Shown: one piece after another, positions 61,501 through 64,000 of the stretch
How positions within the stretch are numbered: position 1 is the first letter of the stretch
Layout: each line of letters opens with the position of its first letter
Assembly: GCF_000829695.1 (NCBI RefSeq)
Contig: NZ_BBNN01000015.1
Coordinates: forward strand, 496,001 to 560,000
Reading direction: 5' to 3'
Length of the DNA: 64,000 nt
From: Streptomyces sp. NBRC 110035
GTDB taxonomy: Bacteria > Actinomycetota > Actinomycetes > Streptomycetales > Streptomycetaceae
Notes under the pieces: generated by a model
Seen by the model: only the letters and a program-made list of their open reading frames with translations
Told to the model about the DNA's origin: nothing
Database searches by the model: none
Translations under genes and position numbers: made by a program

Positions 61501-64000
61501 GCCGGACACCGCTCCCCGGGCCAGGCTTCAGCCGCGTGAGGCACTGGTTTCCCCGTCCCGCCCAGCCCCTGAAGGGATCGACCGACACCATCACCGAGCC
61601 TGACAAGACCTCGGTCGAAGCCGTCGAAACCGTGGCCGTACCTGTGGGGAACCGGAGTGAAACCCGTCAGGCCGCGCCCGCAGCCGTCGCGACCACGTCC
61701 GTTGCCGCACGGGCCTCGGCCGCTTCCGTGCCGTCGTCACTGTCGTCACTCCGGTCCGCCGAGGACGCGAACGAGTCCGTACAACCCGCCCCGGCACGTC
61801 GCGCGGCGCGTGGACAGGTCCGCTTGGCGCCGGTACGCCGCGTGGACACGCCGCGGCCCCCGTCCCCGCGCGTCGGCGCACCCGAGCCGTCGGCCCCGGC
61901 GCCCGCACGGGCCGCCGAGGTGACGGCGCAGGGGCTCCGCGAGCGGGTGGCGGTGGCGCTGGGCCTGCCTGCCGAGGAGATCGGCGACCACGACTCGTTG
62001 ACCAGCCTCGGCCTCGACTCGATCATGCGCGTGGAACTGGTCCGCTGGCTGCACGACAAGCACGGCACTACCCTGCCGACGAGCGAGCTCTATGAGCACG
62101 ACACGCTCTCCGGCCTGGCGCGCTACCTCGGCACGGTCGGTGCGCCGGATCCCGCCCCGGCTGCTCCGGACTCCGTACGGTCCCGGCCGGAGGCCGAGTC
62201 GGCCGCGGTGATGCCCGTACAGCCGGTGTCGGCGCCGCAACCGGTCGCCGCGGACGCCGTACGGCAGCCCATCCAGGAAGCGGCCCTGATGCCGGACCCG
62301 GCGACGCCTGTACCGGCCGAGTCGACTCCGGCACCGGCCGCTCCGGATGCGCAATCGGAGGCGGATGCGGAGCCGGACGACCTCGCCGCCGTCGTGCGTC
62401 GCGCCGTCGAGCGTGCCGTGCAGAAGGATCTGGGGCCCGACGGCCGGTTCACGGACGGTTCCCTCACCTCTCTCGACATGCTGCGGGCGGTACGCGCACT
62501 GGAGAAGGTGCTCGGCACGCTGCCCAAGACGCTGCTGTTCGACCGGCCCGACTGCGTCTCGCTCGCCGACCACCTGGCCGGACGGTTCGGCGCCCCGGCG
62601 GTGGCCCGGCTCGGGGAACCCCCCGCCCCTGCCCCGCGGGACATCGCCCACACCGGAGCGGGCGCCAGGGTGGTTGTACCGCGCTCCGAGCTGGCCGACC
62701 GCCCCGACCTGCTGCGGCTCGTGCGGGATGTCGAGGAGCAGTACGGGATGGAGACCGGCCTGGCCGGTCTGAGCATCGCTCCGCTGCTGTTCTTCCCGGC
62801 CACCCGCGACGGCTACCTGGCGATCGGCCGCCGTGACGACTCCGTGCTGGTGTGGCGGTACACCGGTGCACCGGAGCAGTTCGCCTCGGCGGCCGGTGAG
62901 CTGCTGGCACACTGCCGCGACAACGGACTGCGGCTCAACCTGCTGTCCACCGAACCTCTCACGGAGCTGGCCGGCACCCCCATGCTGGCCACCGCGTTCG
63001 GGGTCGTGCAACGGCTGCAGAACCTCGACGCGTTCTCGCTCGACGGCGGTCGCCGGAGCAAACTGCGCTATCTGGTGAACCGGTTCCGCCGCGACGGTGA
63101 CAACCGGGTCGAGGAGTACGTCAGCGGCTCCGACCCGGCGACCGACGAGGCGATCGCCGGTCTGGTCGACCAGTGGTCCGAGGGCAAGCAGATGGTGAAC
63201 GCGTACGTCGCCGAGGCCCGCGAGCTGATCAGGGCGGGGAAGCTGCCCGACCGACACCGGATCTTCCTGACCTACCGTGACCAACAGCTGCTCAGCGCCA
63301 TCGTGCTGGCCGCACTGCCCGCCGAGAAGGGGTACCTGCTCGATGTGGAGTTCTATCCGCGGAGCATGCCGCTGGGCGGCCTGGAGTACAGCCTGGTCGA
63401 GATCGTGGGGCGGCTCGCCGCGGAGGGGGCCGAGGTGCTCAGCTTCGGCGGCAGCTTCGGCGTCGAGGTGACGACCACGCCCAACCCGGCGCAGGACGTG
63501 CGCCAGGCGCTCGCCGAACTGCGCTCGGTCGGGATCTTCGACGAGGGCAACTACCGCTTCAAGAAGAAGTTCGGGCCGGTCGAGGTGCCCCTCTACCTTT
63601 GCCAGCCGGCCGCGAACCGTACCGATGCCGTCGACCTGATCACGATGATCGCCAACTCGGAGGACACGGCGGCCACTTCCCCGGAGGGCGTGGACACCGG
63701 CACGGCGGGTACCCCCGGCTCGGCCGACCACGAGGCGGCCCCCGGCGCGCCCGTGTCCGACCGCGCCGCGCAGCTGGCCCGGGTCGGGCACAACCCGGTC
63801 CTGCTCGACCACGCGGAGGTGGAGTTCGACCTGCTCACCGACTCGTGGTTCGAGCGCACCGACGCCTTCGTCACCGACCGGATGGCCGCCCTGGCTGCCC
63901 GGGTCGCGGACCCGGGCAGCGCCCCGGTGGCACCGCCCGCCTGGATGCCGCTGTCGCATGTGTCGTGGACGGCGTCCGGACGGTCCGCCGAGCTGCGGCT
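43599..64000 (+). CDS. Giant trans-AT polyketide synthase PKS2 with C-terminal DUF-SH didomain (incomplete at the window edge)
   Basis: Open from ATG 43599 (GGGAGG 5 nt upstream) to the window end without a stop: 6,800 residues visible. Approximate residues: DH 8-277, ACP 311-388, KR 420-808; KS 909-1327, ECH2 1625-1865, ACP 1915-1993; KS 2113-2540, DH 2680-2915, KR 2960-3400, C-MT 3430-3755, ACP 3770-3847; KS 3903-4337, DH 4538-4778, KR 4830-5215, ACP 5292-5367; KS 5413-5842, ACP 6107-6180, ACP 6261-6333; DUF 6353-6683; SH from 6717. There is no AT. All four KS keep the Cys-His-His triad (CSSS motif). Reading starts with half a module completed by the KS ending PKS1. A thioesterase is expected beyond the edge. 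Confidence 0.96.
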   Translation, partial: MLSPGSRVEAEVALEPTDFVVHEHRLRDVCLLPGSALFDVIWRMLEARGLDPARAVLTQVLFAEPVTTAPGIGRELRVVFEADDTGRVGVRVTSRPVGELTLGAPWVENLRAQLDWSGRALPALAPDVRDAADATGDMAQVYGRARAQQVHHGPRMACTGTVRRGPGGLLAEIDLGTGAGSEDFYLHPARLDAATLLGFCQTPPENDPFVPMFVSRFRAVRPLRGPALVHVPEAERLTDSGELLSNDVRIYDLDGEPIAEIVGFASKRLRPGAAVSAPEAPVPVAPERAPVPAVSSAVAPEVGERRATPVGGAMADRVRAVVAGHLGRPASDVPTGVGFYELGLNSVDVLRIAEQLEEVVGSTLYPTLLFEHTTVDAVAAFLVSEYGETSSSEDVSPDAETGSAEAAPGTGDARLPGELVAFEPVWTPAPAPVPGHGYGDIVVFGAAWAQALRAARPDRRVVTLVQDGPAPVGGYVVDQWDRADLTGLLHRMASDGIEPSVFIDATWPAPAPYPRLWALASALVDSRRPGPHRLLVVHGPNADAGYQALGALLRTLGTEVPALRCRVVALPTGTPDAAVLLAEADDLTADVEVHHLGGRRLVRRHRPVPLPPPERAPIRRGGSYLVAGAGRIGLHVANWLAREYGAELTLAARRPEPPETSRLLAEWREIGVTARYVRAELTSAADVARLTEAARRTQGRLDGVFQCAGAVEDAVFFRKRPERAAAVLAAKIDAVTLLDEATSADDLGLFVAFSSLAATLPSPGQCDYAYANAALGALMRRRTGPGCSLAVEWPYWSDGGMTAPADALRHDRQTHGLAPMPTAAGLRALGGALASGASHLLIGYGEPDRIAIALGTATEPGSATTATSGTAPTTGTAAGTGTEPGAPSDTDLVLAPAAPPAEARGGVDDDAIAVIGMAGRYPQAADVAEFWRNLSAGRDCVTEVPADRWPHEQFFDPRPNTPGRTYGKWGGFLDGIDRFDRAFFGISRREAERMDPQERLFLTTAWQTVEDAGYRPDQLTDRRVGVFVGVMSSHFQLVDAAPDEPLPLALHSSVANRVSYRMDLRGPSMAIDTACSSSLTAIHLAVQAIRSGECTWALAGGVNVMPHPEKYLQLAAGQWLSRDGRCRSFGEGGTGYVPGEGVGALLLKPLAAARADGDHVYGVIRGSRLNHGGRASGFTVPSPGAQTDVVTGALTAAGVDPATVNYVEAHGTGTSLGDPIEVQGLRDAYTGVDTTCALGSVKSVIGHLESAAGVAAVTKVLLQLRHHTLAPTLHCDEVNPALRIDESPFRLQRTAEPWQPGAAGVRRAGVSSFGAGGSNAHLVLEEAPPPRAAPVPAGPAVLVLSAEDEEQLARVAGDLLAVLEQGDEQVRHAVAGLLGVQPDDVSATVPLRDLGLEVVDLELLAASTGLRADELARRTLDELAPGEGAERLHDLAYTSQVGRTPRAHRLAVVCADSSAARRALRAHLAGEAPPPGAYWGREPGGADPAGLDDAVRERQWDRLAEAWAAGADVPWHRCHPAGLRRVPLPPYPFRGERCWPGLWRAENAGGADTAAVAGTPAATQATAVPGVRARAGTTAGRQAGARPRVAPNTAATTGVTAVTDTAAANGGAPEPPRAPDPDPDRPACETRLLPDGILLVTLGRSTFTDELLDGFREALVRAAADEAVSCVVITGSGEVFSMGATPEAMARLAAKQGTFADVSFLHQLVLACDKPVVSALQGHASGGGLVFGLYADVVVMAREASYGVPFLTYGFTPGAGATFFVERKLGTAVAEQLFYTGRTLTGAELRERGASVDIRPRADVLSTALGYAQSIVRQSRTAAAELKRELAGRTLAALSDVIERELRMHERVLGGEAVERVQSRLGRESAPPSPTAAATAPAAPPVSSVPPHPPVPSVPPAPHVQPVPPPGPSGSAGEELRDVVVEVVAAQLYLAPHEVDLRQTFSDMGLDSIGAVEVTNTLASRLGVHLESVLVYERPTVPELADAVAEAVRNKQQVADAAVAPRVGASEPARPAEPVTDGPAPSPVGTAAPAPATAPLVIPVPAPVVAAVSSPEPGAAVPLVLRGVGARAGQHAAPAAPAAPGPVGTAVPAAFTRPAATVAPDPAPPPHDAHAIAVIGMSGQFPHAPTLEAFWAALVDRRQHTEEVPAERWDTSVHYDPAGPPGTTTSKWAASLSGIDRFDAPFFRMSPLEAEDMDPEQRLFLTESWRALEDAGYAVGPDTPTSCGVFVGCTQSDYRHLRRAAGRHDTAHSFLGGAPSVLAARVSYFLNLTGPTAAVDSACSSSLLAVHLACQSILSGDCEMAVAGGVALMLGPDIHVQTSAAGILSTTGRSAPFDASADGIVLGEGVGAVVLKPLARALADGDHVHGVIRAGGANGDGRSNGIAAPSGRAQADLLTRVWRRAGITPDEIGLIEAHGTGTPLGDPIEAKALAEAFTRTGSTTASCALGSVKGNFGHTTMAAGIASLLKVLLALRHKQLPPTAGFASPNPRLDLDDSPFQVVTEVRDWPPGPSGQRIAAVSSFGVSGTNCHLVVAEGPARPRHLGPRSFVVPVSARTPRELGEQLGALAEAAPSAPELADVAYTLCFGRRHHPARAVVVADSLDDLAVHLRAAANGAPPSLAAATPEQRRLADEYLAGGSPAFGTQFHGIEARRTPLPPHPLRGTRYWPKPPAAPATAPAAGLTWWVAPDAWQVADHRIGDTPVLPGTGALALAAIAAGDDGTLELSGVRWLQPLRAGTAQEVRVEMDGSRFSLRCAGTDFATGTVRPVPAPAAPLPVDDIARRCTGHRSGKDLYTRFAAAGLHYGPAYQVVDEVWVGDGEALGRLTVAERSTWSSVVDVAALDGAVQVASVLAGEGELLLPFAAARVVVRPADGAPTWAHVSRTPEGITVRLAGADGWEHARIEGLVAREARTEHPRPARAGQYGEVAAPGQSPRTAPEAPSSSRTAGAGEEDGGPAVSVLVPTWTSVGEGDLSPAQSGRALVLHTPGAEPLARELAARCGGELLPLAAGPDRLARPDLDSVHVVATGDSPADPDEDPTLAQVFDCVRVLAQGPAARRPLNLTAVLEGVLPAGGRPVTAPARAGILGVLRAAGAEHPHWQVRGLDLGDAGVEALLRAPAGHPAPAWRDGRWLTRVFRPLTAAPTTARLPQAGTATPGGPASPASPWRDRGVHLIAGGAGGIGFALSLYLARHTSADLVWLGRRPADAEVAARLAEVEAAGGRVRYVRGDVAEPRDVRAALAVAHTEFGPVTCAVHAALELRDRTLAFADADDLRATLRPKARGVRVLHDVLRDEPLDHFVLFSSAASAIDSPGQAAYAAASSVEDALGQALHAAGPVPVTVVNWGYWGSVGVVAAPERARIMAAAGVGSIEPADGFAALGQILTARVPQALVARATPEALSRLGVTVREPSEDSLESLAGALLAAELTAAGVLPAPGARCSATTMAERLGVVPAHRRLFDALLPILERAGAVRCEGADLIGLGGTGPAGAPARPHASVEAQEQLLRRCVAALPEVLAGRRNPLEVLFPGGSTDLLARFYGGGAAERAANQELAARVRSQVDACGPGARVLEIGAGTGATTRHVLAALDGAAPVEYVFTDLSASFLRQGEQALRAHAPDAVTLRYARFDAEREPAVQGFGADHDAVVVAGVLHATSDVTAALRHAAELLRPGGLLLVHETTGRSDFLTLTFGLTEGWWRYQDPELRQPHSPLLTPGTWHAVAGKAGLTDVEVTAAAATGAAGPCLLTARREPAAVTPDQVSTAPDPAVPTPEAARHYVRAVFAEVLRHDPEDLGDHAAFDDFGIDSLVSLTLIGRFEADLGALPSTLLFEHLTIAALADHLRAMRPTELAAATGTPRTGPGTISEVRPDTGAPSVARTGSGAALVARTAGTEPASHDGAVRPDDIAIVGVSGRYPGAPDLDAFWRLLSSGGDAVTEVPEDRFDWREYYDARPGTQNRLYTARGGFIEGVDRFDPGFFGILAREAVKIDPQERLFLETCWDLLERTGNLGDRATGRTGVFAGAMYGTYGQLAATAWPQGEMTGAHSSYWSIANRVSYLLDLSGPSYAVDSACSSSLTALHLACESLRRGECDTAIAGGVNVIIHPAHFVSLCSLTMLSPHGMCRVFDAEADGFVPGEGVGAVLLKPLSRAIADGDDIWAVVKGSAVNAGGRTSGYTVPNPNAQAAVITQALERAGVDPATVDYVEAHGTGTALGDPIEMAGLRRVFDRVAVGTADGADARADARPLAVGSVKANVGHLEAAAGIAGLTKVLLQLRHRAIAPCAHLREVNPRIDLGDRLDLPRELRRWEAGASPRRAGISSFGAGGANAHVVIEEYVPARPDPVGPPSGDQLFVLSARSPELLAQYAGDVAAALGGPLPVGAGLPGLAHTSQVGRPALRERLAVLCGSVPELVTRLTSVARGESAPGVWRGSAAPGRETAAAREAVAGGPDDTAVGPAAERWADAARRWTGGERVDWAALWPVSPRAAAFPGHPQRRRRIWWEPATPPPAAPVSLPATEPLPEGAPLPATASVPVTAPVSLSVLGETVRGHHVGGRRILPGAAVPQLVHAALPGLSGAVRFGDLTWQRPLDLDRITEVRVVAGAHRPDEPVPFTLTGPDGVAYATGTVEPLPDPALPPGTAPAPGQVGPSVAPAVVYARLSAGGVRHDGGLQVLRALWAGPGECLADVAASPAPGLWLDPAVLDGALQALAVLDDANGYLPTSCAELTSVRPLPARCRVHARDVTPDGATGFRIVDLDIYDGEEQILVLRGLRLTAVRTEAPRAAVPLDASVPAAVRSEAPAPYGGVRTDHAPSAGATARESAPVDIEIRHRRPRWRPAGPPEPGRPLRRVLLHCPEPALRADLAAELDLRGIAWDVDAYAGPGAVDAVLHVCPASAPDLTTQLREGFDTTLRLATSHLGAARSRTPLRMLVAHHIDERTGQARPAYAALGALLRTISLEHTDFSGVQAQVEGAPAELARLLVEELLGAGEGDVRHTATQRYVREFEEYEPPSAAQAADPALLTGPARTYLITGGAGRIGTTLARHLAVRGGPVNLVLCGRRAADAAVTAALRDLSATGAEVIYHQADVSDRRQVDALVATVRQRFGALHGVVHAAGVTRDSLAVRKTPQEVAEVLAPKVWGVVHLDAATRDEPLEFLALFSSVAATTGNLGQADYAFANAFLDAFADERAARHRAGRRPGRTVSIGWPLWSDSGMLVDEASRTLMAQHTGMVPLPGADALRSYDAFLAGDETCPGVVSYAEGLRPRSTRHHTLVPDVAGTAEEEPTAERTGSVERELRSVAAGFLMVPDDDVDTGTDLMELGFDSISLTELITKVNARYGLDLLPTVLFEAPTLEALAERLVREHPTVGRVEDVPERALSEASSAPAVSDVPGESSVSPVPAGRVSGRAGSAMPVAIVGMAGRFPGADDLAALWQTVSAGRDQVGPVPADRAELLADPRMAGVRAGFLERVAEFDAAAFGISPREAGYMDPQQRHFLEVTWQALYDAGRRPGELAGSATGVFVGVATGDYNELMTAYGGAPEAHMATGVAHAVLANRVSHLLDLHGPSEALDTACSSSLVAVHHAVRALQNGDCDLAIAGGVNLTLSPALFATFTRAGMLSPRGRCASFDDSADGYVRGEGVGAVVLKPLDRARADGDHVHAVILGSAVNHCGRTPSLTAPNPTSQADVVVDAVRAAGVDPRTIGFVQAHGTGTPLGDPIEIEGLKQAYARLYEDWNLPAPAEPHVAVGSVKANIGHLEAAAGIVGLLTTVLAMRGGLVPPQPHLREPNHYLRLGGTPLTLADGARRWDPVTDESGQPVRRAGVSSFGFGGSNAHVVLQVEGAAETRPPSTGGPWVVPVSARDAQALADYRARLADFFDRTPGARLDQVAYTLQVGREELPHRLAVVARDRAQLVAALRGTSPDGVHLGVATARPDGARAHVTPEELAAAWCDGHAVDWAGRWPAVPGRTPLPGPGFSRVRHWFPRPAQPLKGSTDTITEPDKTSVEAVETVAVPVGNRSETRQAAPAAVATTSVAARASAASVPSSLSSLRSAEDANESVQPAPARRAARGQVRLAPVRRVDTPRPPSPRVGAPEPSAPAPARAAEVTAQGLRERVAVALGLPAEEIGDHDSLTSLGLDSIMRVELVRWLHDKHGTTLPTSELYEHDTLSGLARYLGTVGAPDPAPAAPDSVRSRPEAESAAVMPVQPVSAPQPVAADAVRQPIQEAALMPDPATPVPAESTPAPAAPDAQSEADAEPDDLAAVVRRAVERAVQKDLGPDGRFTDGSLTSLDMLRAVRALEKVLGTLPKTLLFDRPDCVSLADHLAGRFGAPAVARLGEPPAPAPRDIAHTGAGARVVVPRSELADRPDLLRLVRDVEEQYGMETGLAGLSIAPLLFFPATRDGYLAIGRRDDSVLVWRYTGAPEQFASAAGELLAHCRDNGLRLNLLSTEPLTELAGTPMLATAFGVVQRLQNLDAFSLDGGRRSKLRYLVNRFRRDGDNRVEEYVSGSDPATDEAIAGLVDQWSEGKQMVNAYVAEARELIRAGKLPDRHRIFLTYRDQQLLSAIVLAALPAEKGYLLDVEFYPRSMPLGGLEYSLVEIVGRLAAEGAEVLSFGGSFGVEVTTTPNPAQDVRQALAELRSVGIFDEGNYRFKKKFGPVEVPLYLCQPAANRTDAVDLITMIANSEDTAATSPEGVDTGTAGTPGSADHEAAPGAPVSDRAAQLARVGHNPVLLDHAEVEFDLLTDSWFERTDAFVTDRMAALAARVADPGSAPVAPPAWMPLSHVSWTASGRSAELR
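43620..46020 (+). other. PKS2 module part: DH-ACP-KR (completes the PKS1 KS)
   Basis: DH with EHRLRDVCLLPG, where Asp replaces the usual Gly four residues after the His, and HPARLDA with the catalytic Asp. The ACP Ser lies in GLNSV (codon 44634). The KR NADPH site is VAGAGRIG; Ser and Tyr are kept (CDYAYANAAL). An ACP placed before the KR is unusual and matches the DH-ACP-KR order that I recall from LnmJ. Confidence 0.85.
46320..49580 (+). other. PKS2 module: KS-ECH2-ACP
   Basis: KS 46324-47577 (Cys codon at 46821), then a KS-flanking domain with an extra carrier-like insertion (47704-47880), then a PksI-like ECH2 domain (48472-49191; FSMGATPEAMARLAAKQGTF, QGHASGGGLVFGLYADVVVM, YGFTPGAGAT), and an ACP with Ser at 49452 (GLDSIGAV). 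ECH2 domains decarboxylate the glutaconyl intermediate of beta-branching. Confidence 0.88.
49935..55135 (+). other. PKS2 module: KS-DH-KR-MT-ACP
   Basis: KS Cys codon at 50445. DH 51640-52340 (DHRIGDTPVLPG, LHYGPAYQVV, LDGAVQVA), KR about 52480-53810 (GGAGGIG, AAYAAASS), C-methyltransferase about 53850-54850 (VLEIGAGTGATTRH), ACP 54907-55135 (GIDSLVSL). It should give an alpha-methyl double bond. Confidence 0.87.
55306..59695 (+). other. PKS2 module: KS-DH-KR-ACP
   Basis: KS 55306-56608 (DSACSSS). DH 57210-57930 has HHVGGRRILPG and LDGALQAL, but the YGPxF segment is replaced by RHDGGLQVL. KR 58080-59240 (GGAGRIG, ADYAFANAF). ACP 59472-59695 (GFDSISL). It should give a double bond. Confidence 0.87.
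59835..62595 (+). other. PKS2 last module: KS with tandem ACPs
   Basis: KS 59835-61120 (DTACSSS, QAHGTGT with Gln for Glu). ACP 61919-62133 (GLDSIMRVELVRW) and ACP 62379-62595, in which the usual GxDS reads SLTSL. Tandem ACPs are common at beta-branching or terminal modules; the first carries a Trp in helix II. Confidence 0.82.
62655..63645 (+). other. PKS2 DUF domain preceding the lyase domain
   Basis: About 330 residues with no PKS-type motif: GLSIAPLLFFPATRDGYLAI, RSKLRYLVNRFRRDG, RIFLTYRDQQLLSAIVLAAL, LSFGGSFGVEV. The pattern recalls GNAT-fold DUF2156-like proteins (lysylphosphatidylglycerol-synthase C-terminal type), a low-confidence comparison. Its place directly before the lyase matches the DUF of leinamycin-family DUF-SH didomains. 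Confidence 0.7.
63747..64000 (+). other. N-terminus of a PLP-dependent cysteine/thiocysteine lyase (SH) domain
   Basis: RAAQLARVGHNPVLLDHAEV and FDLLTDSWFERTDAFVTDRM align with the start of tyrosine phenol-lyase and tryptophanase ([22 protein letters not shown]). SHVSWTASGRSAE corresponds to their IVPTHQGRGAE. Only about 84 residues are in the window; the PLP Lys lies beyond it. Confidence 0.78.

Noticed and set aside
43599..64000. Modular cis-AT polyketide synthase
   Set aside because: No AT motif (GHSxG) occurs in any module of PKS1 or PKS2; the only ATs are the discrete proteins.

Overview
The window is very GC-rich actinobacterial DNA, almost certainly Streptomyces. A conserved chromosomal backbone occupies positions 1-13,220: the H+-pyrophosphatase C-terminus, a lipoprotein, a methyltransferase, topA, a fused tmk, holB, a Tap-type peptidase and tRNA-Thr(CGT). 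The order topA-tmk-holB and the long Lys-rich topA tail are typical of Streptomyces.

From 13,220 to about 19,020 lies an accessory patch next to the tRNA: a degenerate copy of the tRNA anticodon/T-arm sequence, two genes of unknown function, and the remains of two IS1380-type elements and one IS110-type element.

From about 19,070 to beyond the right edge runs a trans-acyltransferase polyketide gene cluster. On the left are a Crp/Fnr regulator, a YdeI-like protein and an Sfp-type phosphopantetheinyl transferase. A forward operon follows: HMG-CoA-synthase-like protein, enoyl-CoA hydratase ECH1, discrete acyltransferase and PKS1. After an IS5-type insertion come a VOC protein, an MFS exporter, a duplicated pair of small unknown proteins flanking an AT-enoylreductase fusion, a second VOC protein, a PIG-L amidase, a methyltransferase, a hydrolase with Cys at the nucleophile position, a carrier protein, a DltA-like adenylation protein, and PKS2. 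PKS2 is open from 43,599 to the window end (at least 6,800 residues).

The two PKS proteins contain six ketosynthases and no integrated AT, so AT activity must come in trans. PKS1 ends in a bare KS and PKS2 starts with DH-ACP-KR, giving one module split across two proteins. The inferred order is LD-ACP / KS-KR-ACP / KS | DH-ACP-KR / KS-ECH2-ACP / KS-DH-KR-MT-ACP / KS-DH-KR-ACP / KS-ACP-ACP-DUF-SH. The C-terminal part in the window carries an unknown domain followed by the start of a tyrosine-phenol-lyase-like PLP domain. That DUF-SH pair is the hallmark of the leinamycin family, in which a PKS domain installs sulfur by C-S bond cleavage. The Crp/Fnr regulator, AT-ER fusion, discrete A protein plus carrier, HCS/ECH1 and six KS modules fit the same family. 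Unlike leinamycin as I recall it, no thiazole-forming NRPS module is visible, the starter end is an orphan KS-flanking domain plus ACP, and an ECH2 domain is built into the PKS. I infer an unusual, possibly undescribed member of the sulfur-installing leinamycin family. The end of PKS2 and any further genes lie outside the window.
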